64,000 nucleotides of DNA from Myxococcales bacterium UBA1660 (GTDB lineage: Bacteria > Myxococcota_A > Polyangia > Polyangiales > Houyiibacteriaceae), in NCBI GenBank assembly GCA_002320815.1, contig DCLA01000002.1, positions 103,795 to 167,794 on the forward strand, in the 5' to 3' direction. The first letter of the stretch is position 1; every line of letters starts with the position of its first letter. Below the pieces are notes generated by a model. It had not been told where the DNA came from. It was given only the letters and a program-made list of their open reading frames with translations, and searched no databases. This document shows, piece by piece, positions 46,204-53,946 of this stretch. Both the position numbers and the translations under genes were made by a program.

Positions 46204-46943
46204 GTCGACCGATCATCGGAGTGACGGGCCCGGCGTCCTACCGCCGCAGCCCGGCGTGGCTCGCCACCCGGATCGCGCTCCGCCGGGTGGGCGCCCGACC
46301 GATCCGGCTTCCGCCGCACGGCGACCCGGCGCGGGTGAAGGAGCTCGACGGAGTGGTCGTCGGAGGGGGCGCCGACGTGCACCCCTCGCTCTTCGGGCAG
46401 CCGATCCTGGCCCACGCGCCCAGCTACGATCACGCGCGGGATCGCTTCGAACTCGCGGTGCTCGAGCTCGCCTGGGCCGACCGGGTACCGGTGCTGGCCA
46501 TCTGCCGCGGCATGCAGCTCATGAACGTGAGCTTCGGCGGCACCCTGGACCAGGACGTATGGCAGGGCGTGGAGGGCGACACGCGCAACACCGCCTTCGC
46601 CAAGCACCCGGCCCGGATCGACGATCCCAGCCTCTTGCACTCGGTGGTCCGGCGTCACCGGATCCTGGTGAACCGGATCCATCGGCAAGCGGTGGCCGAC
46701 GTGGGGGAGGGCCTGCGCATCTCCGCCTGGGGGCTCGCCGATGTCCCTCAGGCCCTCGAGCCCATGGACGACGACGCCCCGTGGTGGCTCGGGGTCCAGT
46801 GGCACCCGGAGTACCTCTTCGGGCGCATCGCACATCAGCGCCTCTTCCGCCGCCTCCGCGACGCCGCCGCCCGGCGGCGCGAGAGCCGGTCGGCCTCGCC
46901 CGACGAGGCCCTCGCGACCTTCGAACGAATGGAACACCCATGA
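46200..46943 (+). CDS. Class I glutamine-amidotransferase-like hydrolase (peptidase C26, PuuD-like)
   Basis: A 247-residue protein that starts at GTG 46200 inside the amidoligase stop. It has IGVTGPASYRRS at the start, a GGGADVHPSLFG oxyanion region, the nucleophile Cys 102 in AICRGMQLMN, and the His/Glu pair in QWHPE (202-204). This is the gamma-glutamyl hydrolase (PuuD) type. In published comparative genomics, amidoligases of this class are repeatedly encoded beside such peptidases, which are predicted to remove the amide bond that the ligase makes. The natural substrate is unknown. Confidence 0.92.
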   Translation: MSRPIIGVTGPASYRRSPAWLATRIALRRVGARPIRLPPHGDPARVKELDGVVVGGGADVHPSLFGQPILAHAPSYDHARDRFELAVLELAWADRVPVLAICRGMQLMNVSFGGTLDQDVWQGVEGDTRNTAFAKHPARIDDPSLLHSVVRRHRILVNRIHRQAVADVGEGLRISAWGLADVPQALEPMDDDAPWWLGVQWHPEYLFGRIAHQRLFRRLRDAAARRRESRSASPDEALATFERMEHP

Positions 46944-47401
46944 AGCCCCTCCACCTCTGTCTCGTCCTCTCGCTCGCCGCGGTCACCCCCGCGTGCACCG
47001 CCACCGTCCGCGGTCGGGCCACGACCGGGGTGGTGGTGCGGAGCCCGCCGCCGCCGCCGCCGCGGGTGGTAGTGGGCCCGGCGCCGTATCCCGGGGCCGT
47101 GTGGGTCCGCGGCCACTACACCTGGAGCGGCAGCCGCTACGTGTGGAGCAGGGGCCGCTGGGTTCGTCCGCGCGCGGGCTACGTCTACGTCCAGCCGCGC
47201 TACGTGCGGCGCGGGGGCGGCTACGTCCTGGTGCGCGGTGGATGGCAGCGGGGCTCGTCGCGAGCCCGGGTCCGCAGCCGCGGTCGCGGCACCACCCGCG
47301 TGCGCGTCCAGGGACGGGGCCGGGGACGATCGAACGTCCGGGGTCGCGGCCGCGGTCGGGCGCGGGGCCGGGGCTCGGTCCGTGTCCGTACCCGCCGGTG
47401 A
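46940..47401 (+). CDS. Arg/Gly-rich lipoprotein with YxW-type repeats
   Basis: A 153-residue protein coupled to the GATase gene (ATGA). It has a lipoprotein signal (LVLSLAAVTPAC), then a Pro run (SPPPPPPR). A repeat region follows with VWVRGHYTWSGSRYVWSRGR and GYVYVQPRYVRRGGGYVLVRGG, related to the WxxGxW/YXWxxG repeats of envelope proteins. The last 50 residues alternate Arg and Gly (GRGRGR-like), giving a very high positive charge. It could bind anionic envelope polymers, for instance the product of the neighbouring ligase (inference). Confidence 0.72.
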   Translation: MKPLHLCLVLSLAAVTPACTATVRGRATTGVVVRSPPPPPPRVVVGPAPYPGAVWVRGHYTWSGSRYVWSRGRWVRPRAGYVYVQPRYVRRGGGYVLVRGGWQRGSSRARVRSRGRGTTRVRVQGRGRGRSNVRGRGRGRARGRGSVRVRTRR

Positions 47402-47491
47402 GGCGTGCGTGACGATCGTGCGCTCTCGCCACGATCGGTCGCCGCCCTCGCGCGGAGAACGCTGGAACGGGATCTGCAAATACAATCATCC

Positions 47492-48040
47492 ATGTCCACC
47501 CGCACCCAGCTCCAGCGTCTCTGCTTCCGCTCTCGCGCCAGCCGCCTCGCCTTCCGGCGGCTCCCCCTCGCCGCGCCGCTCCTGGCCCTCGCCGCCCTCT
47601 TCGTCGGGGGCTGCGCTGGTAGCCAGGCTCCGGCCACCGGGATCGCGACCCTCTTCAGCGGGCCGGCCGCGCTCGAGACCGGGATCGCCGAGCAGCCGGA
47701 GAGCGGCTTGGAGCACCCGCGAGAGCCGGACGACGAAACCGCGCTCTCGGCCAGCCCCATCGAGCCCGAAGAGCCGATCCTGGCGCTGCCCACCACCGGC
47801 CACCTCGCGCTCGCGGACGACACCGCGCGCTTCCGCCGGACCTTCGGTGTGGCGCCCCGGCTGATGACGCCGTGGGACGTGACCCTGACTCAGGTCGAGC
47901 TCGGCGGCGCGCAGCTCTCGGTGGTCGGTCGCTACTCCGACCTGGAGGTCGGCCCGGGTCCGGAGATCACCCGCTCGGTCCAGCAGCGGGCCCTGGTCTT
48001 CGCCCTCCGCCGAAATCCGGAGGACGAGGAGGAGCGATGA
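47492..48040 (+). CDS. Lipoprotein of unknown function
   Basis: A 182-residue protein taken from the ATG at 47492. The N-terminal region is long and Arg-rich (RLCFRSRASRLAFRR), then a hydrophobic stretch ends in LAALFVGGCAGS, a good lipobox. The mature part is acidic, and the last 60 residues contain strands such as TLTQVELGGAQLSVVGRYSD. No family is recognised. An earlier in-frame start at 47405 would make the export signal internal, so I prefer 47492. Its stop overlaps pssA (ATGA). Confidence 0.65.
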   Translation: MSTRTQLQRLCFRSRASRLAFRRLPLAAPLLALAALFVGGCAGSQAPATGIATLFSGPAALETGIAEQPESGLEHPREPDDETALSASPIEPEEPILALPTTGHLALADDTARFRRTFGVAPRLMTPWDVTLTQVELGGAQLSVVGRYSDLEVGPGPEITRSVQQRALVFALRRNPEDEEER

Positions 48041-48738
48041 GGTACCCTGACGCCGGTCCCCAGAGCCGGGGGCTACCGTCCATCGTGAGCGCTGACATCC
48101 CCGACGAGACCCCGGCCACCGTGGCCCCCTCCGCATCCCCCAAGGCACCGCCGCGTTTTCGCGAGCTGGGCCTGGCCGACGCCGTCACCCTGGCCAACAC
48201 CGGCTTCGGCATGTTGGCCATCCTGGCCGCCGTGCACCACGCCGCGACCGGAAACCGCGCCGCCCTCTGGCTCGCCTTCGGGGCGCTCCCGATGGCGCTG
48301 CTCTGCGACGTGATGGACGGCATCATCGCCCGAAAGCGTCGGAAGTCGCCCTTCGGCGGCGACCTCGACTCGCTCTCCGACGTGGTGTCCTTCGGTGTGG
48401 CGCCGGCTACCCTCGCGTTCGCGATGGGTCTGAACGGCGGCTGGGACGTCCTGATCCTGATCTTTTTCGTCGGCTGCGGCGTCGCCCGCTTGGCCCGCTA
48501 CAACGTGGTGGCCGAGCTGATGACCGGCCCCGCCGGCAAGGTGACCCACTACGAGGGCACCCCGATCCCGACGAGCCTCTTGGTCGTCGCCGTCCTCGCC
48601 TATCTCTTCGGGACCCACCATGTCCCCGAGCGCATGATGGCCTGGACCCTCGGGCCGGCCGTGCTTCATCCCTTGGCGCTCATGTACCTCGCCAGCGGCG
48701 CGCTGATGGTCAGCCGGGTCAAGATCCCCAAGCCCTGA
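48037..48738 (+). CDS. pssA: CDP-diacylglycerol-serine O-phosphatidyltransferase
   Basis: A 233-residue integral membrane enzyme making phosphatidylserine from CDP-diacylglycerol and serine. The CDP-alcohol phosphatidyltransferase signature DGxxAR...G...D...D is seen in DVMDGIIARKRRKSPFGGDL, then DSLSD. Helices flank it, with the GVAPATLAFAMG and GCGVARLARYNV stretches typical of bacterial PssA. The 45-residue N-terminal tail is Pro/Ala-rich. The ATG overlaps the preceding stop. No decarboxylase (psd) is adjacent, although the two are often neighbours. Confidence 0.9.
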   Translation: MRYPDAGPQSRGLPSIVSADIPDETPATVAPSASPKAPPRFRELGLADAVTLANTGFGMLAILAAVHHAATGNRAALWLAFGALPMALLCDVMDGIIARKRRKSPFGGDLDSLSDVVSFGVAPATLAFAMGLNGGWDVLILIFFVGCGVARLARYNVVAELMTGPAGKVTHYEGTPIPTSLLVVAVLAYLFGTHHVPERMMAWTLGPAVLHPLALMYLASGALMVSRVKIPKP

Positions 48739-48746
48739 GTTCGCCG

Positions 48747-48761
48747 ATCGGCTGAGCCGAT
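48747..48761. terminator. Small hairpin after pssA
   Basis: ATCGGC (48747-48752) and GCCGAT (48756-48761) pair around TGA, nine bases after the pssA stop. It may separate pssA from the sigma factor operon. Confidence 0.4.
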
Positions 48762-48795
48762 TCGTGGGCGTGGCGGCCACGGAACGGGTGAACCC

Positions 48796-49356
48796 GTGTC
48801 ACCCTCGTATTCCATGGGCGTCGCTTCCACCGCCGAGACCTCCGACGAGTCGCTCCTCGAGCGCTTCGTGACCGGGGACGAGCGCGCCTTCACGCAGCTC
48901 TACCGGCGGCACGCGCGCTACCTCGCCGGCGTGGCCCGCCGCCTCATGGGCGACGAGCTGGAGCTCGACGAGGTCGTCCAGGAAGCCTTCCTGGCCCTGC
49001 GGGCCCAGGCGGAGGAGATCCGCGATCCCGGCGCGGTCCGCGGTTGGCTCGTGCGGGTCGCCGTGCGGTCCGCGACCAAGCGCCTGACGAAGCGCCGCCG
49101 GCGTCGGCTGCTGCTCGCCTCCCAGCCCCCGCCCCGCGGGGCGACCGACCCGGCGGCCGACCACGAGCTCCGAGCGCTCTTCCTGGCGCTGGAGGGCCTC
49201 CCCCCGAAGCTCCGCGTGCCCTGGGTCCTGCACCGCGTCGAAGGCGAAACCCTCCCGCGGACCGCCGAGCTCGTCGAGGTCTCGCTGGCCACGGTGAAGC
49301 GGCGCATCGCCGACGCCGACGCGCGCCTCCGGGCGCGGCTGGGGGTGGCGCGATGA
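48796..49356 (+). CDS. ECF-family RNA polymerase sigma factor
   Basis: A 186-residue ECF sigma factor. Region 2 is SLLERFVTGDERAFTQLYRR to LELDEVVQEAFLALRAQA. Region 4 is LFLALEGLPPKLRVPWVLHR to TVKRRIADADARL. The linker is Arg-rich (TKRLTKRRRRRLLL). The start is GTG 48796 or the ATG at 48814; neither changes a domain. The stop overlaps the ATG of a FecR-type membrane protein, the usual sigma/anti-sigma layout. A palindrome ACGGGT-GA-ACCCGT at 48784-48797 abuts the start. Confidence 0.9.
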   Translation: MSPSYSMGVASTAETSDESLLERFVTGDERAFTQLYRRHARYLAGVARRLMGDELELDEVVQEAFLALRAQAEEIRDPGAVRGWLVRVAVRSATKRLTKRRRRRLLLASQPPPRGATDPAADHELRALFLALEGLPPKLRVPWVLHRVEGETLPRTAELVEVSLATVKRRIADADARLRARLGVAR

Positions 49357-50528
49357 CCGTGGACCTGGACGAGCTGGCCCGCCGGGCGCGCGAGGTCGAG
49401 CCGGCGTGGGACGATCTGCGCGAGCAGCGGGTGCTCGACGGAATCCGCCGCGGCGCGGCCGAGCCCACCCCGGCGCGCCCGCGCGTAGGCCTCTGGGTCG
49501 CGGCGGGCGCGTTCCTCGTCCTCGCGGGCGGTGGCGTGCTGGCGGCGGCGCTGCTCGGGGGCGCGCCCTCGCCGGGCCGCGCTCCGATCGCCAGTTCGGA
49601 AGGACCCGGGGCGGCCCCGGAGAGAGCTCGCGAGAGCCGCCTGGGGCTCGCCGATGGGAGCCAGGTCCTCCTCGAAGCTGCCGCCGAGGTGCAGGTGCTC
49701 GAGCAAGGACCCACCGAGGTCCGGCTCCACCAACGCGCGGGGACCGCGACCTACGAGGTTGCCCGGCGGCCCGAGCGGGCCTTCGTCGTCGAGGCGGGCG
49801 AAGTCCGCGTCACGGTCCGCGGGACGGTGTTCACCGTGGTCGTGGACGCCGCGGGCGTCACGGTGCGGGTCCGGGAGGGCCGAGTGGAGGTGGCGGTGGC
49901 CGAGCGACTTTCGCTCCTCGGGGCCGGCGACGCGCTCACGGTCGCGCTCTCGTCGTCCGATGCCGAATCGCTCGGCCCCGAGTCGCCGCGTCTCGAATCG
50001 CCACGTCCCGAATCGCGGCGTCCCGAATCGCCACCGGAGCGCCCCGCTCGCGAACCCCGGCCGGCCGCCGGCCCGGCGAGGCCGCCCGTCGAGGCTACGT
50101 CGAGCACCGAGCCCCCCGGTGCCCCGCCCGAAGCTGCCGAGGGGGAGCCGAGCACCCCGGAGGGCTGGCTCGATCTCGCCGACGCGGCGCGCCGGGAGGG
50201 GCGGCTCCCCGACGCGGCGGCGGCCCTCGAGGCTCTCCTGACGCGTTTCCCGCGCGACGCGCGCGCGCCCAGCGCGGCGTTCACCCTGGGGCGCGTCCAG
50301 GCGCGCCGGGGCCTGGCCGCGGAGGCGGCGCGCTCCTACGGCCGCGCCGCCGAGCTCGCGGCCGGCGGGCCCCTCACCGAGGACGCCCTCGCGCGTGAAG
50401 CGACGGCGTGGGCCGACGCGGGCCGCGGCGAGGCGGCTCGGCAGGCCGCGCGCCGTTACCTGGCCGCCTACCCCACGGGGCTCCACGCTGCACGCATGCA
50501 GCGGATCCTCGCGGGGACCGGCGAGTGA
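49353..50528 (+). CDS. FecR-domain membrane protein (probable anti-sigma factor) with TPR-like C-terminus
   Basis: A 391-residue protein. The cytoplasmic N-terminus (1-45, WDDLREQRVLDGI) would bind the sigma factor. One membrane helix is at about 48-68 (VGLWVAAGAFLVLAGGGVLAAALL). A FecR-like beta domain (95-190) has LADGSQVLLEAAAEVQVL and VRVTVRGTVFTVVVD. A Pro/Glu-rich repeat linker follows (205-270), then a TPR-like helical region (270-391). The ATG overlaps the sigma stop (ATGA). The TPR end outside the membrane may sense partner proteins (inference). Confidence 0.85.
   Translation: MTVDLDELARRAREVEPAWDDLREQRVLDGIRRGAAEPTPARPRVGLWVAAGAFLVLAGGGVLAAALLGGAPSPGRAPIASSEGPGAAPERARESRLGLADGSQVLLEAAAEVQVLEQGPTEVRLHQRAGTATYEVARRPERAFVVEAGEVRVTVRGTVFTVVVDAAGVTVRVREGRVEVAVAERLSLLGAGDALTVALSSSDAESLGPESPRLESPRPESRRPESPPERPAREPRPAAGPARPPVEATSSTEPPGAPPEAAEGEPSTPEGWLDLADAARREGRLPDAAAALEALLTRFPRDARAPSAAFTLGRVQARRGLAAEAARSYGRAAELAAGGPLTEDALAREATAWADAGRGEAARQAARRYLAAYPTGLHAARMQRILAGTGE
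49968..50027. repeat. 15-base tandem repeat in the anti-sigma linker
   Basis: Four consecutive 15-base units of the type TCGCCRCGTCCCGAA (the first more diverged) encode five-residue SPRPE units in the extracytoplasmic linker. They keep the frame if copy number changes. Confidence 0.75.
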
Positions 50529-51499
50529 GCGCGCGAGCTACGCTCGTCGTCCCGACCCTCGTCCTGGCCTTGGTGTTCGCTCGGTCGGCCGCGGCTCAGC
50601 CCGCGTTCGACGTGGCCCTCGAGGGCTGCGGCGAGCTGGACCGGGAGGGGCTCGAAGCCGCCCTGGAGCTCGAACTCTTCGACGTGGCGCCCTCGTTGCG
50701 CGAGCTCGGAGCGCCCGAGGTGCGCGTGGCCTGCGGCGAGCGCGAGGTCGTGGTGACCATCGCCGATCCGGCGACCGACAAGACCGTGTCCCGGCGGCTC
50801 CCGCGCCCCGAGCCCGCGGCGGCGTCGCGGGCCTTGGCCCTCGCGGTGGCCGAGCTCTACCTGGCCTCGTGGCTGGAGCTGATGACCCGCCCCGCGGAGC
50901 CCGAGCCGGAGCCCGAGGCGCCCGCCCGCGACCGGCTCCGGGAGCGCGCCCGGGCCCGGGCGGCGGCCGCGCTGGCGCCGCGCCCCGGGGCCAGCGTGGG
51001 CCTCGCCGGCTTCGGTCGTCTCCGGGACCTCGCGGCTGCCTACGCCACCGTCGGGGGTGCGTTGCGGGTCGCTCTCTTCCCGCGCCGCGCCTCGCTCGGA
51101 TGGGTGCTGGCGACGACGGTCGAGGGCGGCACGGCGACCCGGGAGCGGGGGGACGTCCGCGTGCTCTCCGGCGCGGTCGAGCTGGGGGTGGTCTGGCGAG
51201 CCTGGCGTCGACGGGCCTTCGAGCTGGCCACCGAACTCCGCGCGGGCCTCCTCTATGCTCACGTGGACGGGCGTCCGAGCTCGGCCTCGGTCCGCGGCGC
51301 GTCCTTCGGTTCCGCGGGGGGGCGCGCGACCTGGGCGCTGCGCCCCACGCTCCAGGGCGCGCACCTCCGGGGCACCTTGGTGGTGGAGCTCGGGGTGGAC
51401 CTCCACGCGCCGGTCGCCGCCGTCGCCGGCGAGGACTCGGTGCAGGCGGGCGGGCTCTTCCTCGGCGCCGGGTTGGAGATGGGCTTCGACATTCGTTGA
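50525..51499 (+). CDS. Exported protein with probable outer-membrane beta-barrel end
   Basis: A 324-residue protein starting at GTG 50525, overlapping the anti-sigma gene. A signal peptide (LVLALVFARSAAAQ) leads to a 100-residue N-terminal domain with a two-Cys pattern (GCGELD and VACGERE). After an acidic-Pro linker (PEPEPEPE), alternating amphipathic strands run to the C-terminus (ASVGLAGFGRL, VLSGAVELGVVWRAW, GLFLGAGLEMGFDIR). The strand pattern suggests a small outer-membrane barrel. It is the third gene of the sigma operon and a likely target or sensor. Confidence 0.7.
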   Translation: MSARATLVVPTLVLALVFARSAAAQPAFDVALEGCGELDREGLEAALELELFDVAPSLRELGAPEVRVACGEREVVVTIADPATDKTVSRRLPRPEPAAASRALALAVAELYLASWLELMTRPAEPEPEPEAPARDRLRERARARAAAALAPRPGASVGLAGFGRLRDLAAAYATVGGALRVALFPRRASLGWVLATTVEGGTATRERGDVRVLSGAVELGVVWRAWRRRAFELATELRAGLLYAHVDGRPSSASVRGASFGSAGGRATWALRPTLQGAHLRGTLVVELGVDLHAPVAAVAGEDSVQAGGLFLGAGLEMGFDIR

Positions 51500-51548
51500 G
51501 CCGATCCGGCCGGGTGGTGGCCACGACAGGGACGAGACCTCTCCGACC

Positions 51549-53864
51549 ATGCATTCCCTCCATCGATTCCTCTCCTTCGCCTTCCTCCTCCTCCTGGTCG
51601 CCTGCGGCGACGAGCGCGTCGTCCTCGAGGACCTCGACGCCGGAGTCACCGACGCCGGGCTCCCCGACATGCCGGCCGTCGATCTCGGCCCCACCGACGC
51701 GGGCCCGGCGGACCTCGGCGAGCCCGACATGTTCGCCGGCGATATGGGTCCCCCCTGTCCCGAGCTCCCCATCGCGCCCGCCGATCCCCTCGCCGGCGAG
51801 TGGTCCGGCCGCTTCTACATCCCCGGCGCCGGCGGCACCGCACCCGCCGACGTGCTGGCCCTGACCGCGGCGGGCGACACGATCTACGTCGGCGGCCACT
51901 TCTCCTTCGGGAACGACGTGCCGGCGCTCAATGTGATGGCGTGGACCCGGGACGACGGGTTCCGCGCGCTCGGCGCCGGGCTCGAGGGCACGGTGGTCGA
52001 CCTCGCCCTGCACCCCACCACCGGAGACCTCTGGGCCATCCAGCGGATCGCCGCCGGCGGCACGCAGGTCGACCGCTGGGACGGGACGACCTGGTCCCGG
52101 GAGGTCGCCACCGACGGGACCCTCCAGGTCCTGGCCTTCGGGGACGACGGAGCGCTCCACGTGGGCGGCTCCTTCGGCTCCATCGATGGCGTGTCGGTCA
52201 TCAACTACGCGGTCCGGCGAGCCGGCGCCTGGTCCGGCGCGACCGGGGGGCACCCCGACGGGGAGGTCCGGGCGATCCTGGTCGGCGCCGACGAGGTCTG
52301 CCTCGGTGGCAACTTCCAGAACGTGGGCGCCCTCGAGAGTCGGTCGGTGGCCTGCTACGGCGCCGGTGGCTGGGAGGCGGTGGGCCTCCCCGTGAGCTTC
52401 TACTCGGTGTCCGCCCTCGCGCGGGACGGCGCGGGCGACCTGATCGCCGGCGGCCACTTCGACCTCGATCCCGCGGACGGCGACGACGGCGGCTCCATCG
52501 CCCGCTGGACCGGGACCGCCTGGGAGCGCCTGGGCGAGGGCTTCCAGGGTTCGGTGGGCCCGGGCTACGTGCAGACCCTCGAGGTCATCGACGGGACCCT
52601 CTTCGCCGCCGGCTCCTTCGCGCGCTCGGGGGTGACGGCCACGGTGAGCGTCTCCCGCTTCGATGGGAGCGTGTGGCACGACATGGGCGGCGCCCACGCG
52701 GAGATGGGCTTCGGGATCGAGACCAACAACGTCTTCGACTCCACCCAGGACGAGGCGGGCCGCCTCTACATCGGCGGGCGCTTCATCCGCGCCGGGACGC
52801 AGCTCGCGAACCACGTCGCCAGCTGGGACGCGGCCTTCGGGTGGAGCAGCCTGGACAAGCCCACCAGCGCCGCCGCCGGCGTCGGGGGCACCGTGAACGC
52901 CCTCGCGGCCCGCGGGGATTGTGGCGTCTACGCCGGCGGTAGCTTCAGCTACGTCGGGCGCCAGGCGGCGCGGAACGTGGTGCGCATCACCCGCTCCGGC
53001 CCGGAGGCGGTCGGCGCCGGGCTCGGCGGCAACGTGCGGGCCCTCGCCGTTGCCGAAGACGGGACGGTCTACGCCGGGGGCGACCTCGACGAGGGGAACC
53101 TCCTCGCCTACTCGGGCGGCGCGACCTGGCGGACTCTGGGCGGCGGCGTGGACGGCACCGTGTCGGTGCTCCGCGTCGCGAGCGACGGTCGCCTCTGGGT
53201 CGGCGGTGAGTTCGAGGCGGTCGGGGGTGAGCGGGCCAGCAACCTGGCCGTCTGGGACGGCGAGGCCTGGAGCGTTCCCGGGGGCGGCGTCGACGGCGCC
53301 GTCCGGGCCATCCACGAGCAGGCCGACGGGACCGTCGTCGTCGGGGGTTCCTTCGCCAACGCCGGGACCACCGCGGCGGTGAACGTCGCGGCCTGGGACG
53401 GCACCGCGTGGTCGGCCTTCGGCGACGGGCTCCCCGGCGAGTCCGTGGGCCACGGGGTGGGGGCCCTGGTCACCCACCAGGGCCAGCTCGTGGCCAGCGG
53501 GACCTTCGCGTCGCTCCCCGACGCGGAGGGCGCGGGCGTGGCTCGCTGGACCGGCAGCGCGTGGGAGACGGTGGGCAACGGGCTCTTCAGCCCGTACTCC
53601 TTCTCGCCGGTCTACGCGCTCTCGCTGGTCTCCATCGGCGACGTGCTCTTCGTCAGCGGGCACAACCTGCGGGTCACCGCCGAGGCCGAGGACACCAAGC
53701 TGGTGGTCTTCCGGGACGACGCCTGGAGCGCGCCCCTGGGGGAGCTCACCGACCTCGCGGAGGACATGATCGCCACGCCCGAGGGGCTCTTCCTGGGTGG
53801 CACGTTCACCCGCGCCGGGGACCGGCCCGCGGTGGCCGTCGCGGAGTGGGTCTTCGACGAATGA
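51549..53864 (+). CDS. Beta-propeller-like repeat lipoprotein
   Basis: A 771-residue lipoprotein starting at the ATG at 51549. The lipobox LLLLVACGDE is followed by an Asp/Ala/Gly/Pro linker of about 50 residues (VTDAGLPDMPAVDLGPTDAG). The rest is about 12-14 repeats of roughly 45 residues. Each repeat has a YVGGxF strand and a WDGxxWxxxGxGLxG strand, as in kelch or delta-60-type propeller repeats. Sequence examples are TIYVGGHFSFGND and VYAGGDLDEGN. It is likely displayed at the cell surface. The gene is 49 bases after the preceding one, so it may belong to the sigma operon. Confidence 0.8.
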   Translation: MHSLHRFLSFAFLLLLVACGDERVVLEDLDAGVTDAGLPDMPAVDLGPTDAGPADLGEPDMFAGDMGPPCPELPIAPADPLAGEWSGRFYIPGAGGTAPADVLALTAAGDTIYVGGHFSFGNDVPALNVMAWTRDDGFRALGAGLEGTVVDLALHPTTGDLWAIQRIAAGGTQVDRWDGTTWSREVATDGTLQVLAFGDDGALHVGGSFGSIDGVSVINYAVRRAGAWSGATGGHPDGEVRAILVGADEVCLGGNFQNVGALESRSVACYGAGGWEAVGLPVSFYSVSALARDGAGDLIAGGHFDLDPADGDDGGSIARWTGTAWERLGEGFQGSVGPGYVQTLEVIDGTLFAAGSFARSGVTATVSVSRFDGSVWHDMGGAHAEMGFGIETNNVFDSTQDEAGRLYIGGRFIRAGTQLANHVASWDAAFGWSSLDKPTSAAAGVGGTVNALAARGDCGVYAGGSFSYVGRQAARNVVRITRSGPEAVGAGLGGNVRALAVAEDGTVYAGGDLDEGNLLAYSGGATWRTLGGGVDGTVSVLRVASDGRLWVGGEFEAVGGERASNLAVWDGEAWSVPGGGVDGAVRAIHEQADGTVVVGGSFANAGTTAAVNVAAWDGTAWSAFGDGLPGESVGHGVGALVTHQGQLVASGTFASLPDAEGAGVARWTGSAWETVGNGLFSPYSFSPVYALSLVSIGDVLFVSGHNLRVTAEAEDTKLVVFRDDAWSAPLGELTDLAEDMIATPEGLFLGGTFTRAGDRPAVAVAEWVFDE

Positions 53865-53902
53865 ACTCGTGATTCCACACACTTGAGGGGATAACGGGTC
53901 GC

Positions 53903-53919
53903 CGACGGGCGGCCCGTCG
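53903..53919. terminator. Compact hairpin after the propeller gene
   Basis: CGACGGG (53903-53909) and CCCGTCG (53913-53919) pair around CGG, 38 bases after the stop at 53864. No T tract follows. Confidence 0.4.
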
Positions 53920-53946
53920 CCTTGACCGCACCCCCCCTTCCGCTCC

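Noticed and set aside
48781..48810. GGAAC and CGTAT as an ECF-type autoregulated promoter
   Set aside because: The spacer is 20 bases, longer than usual for ECF promoters, and the implied start of transcription would fall at or after the likely start codon.
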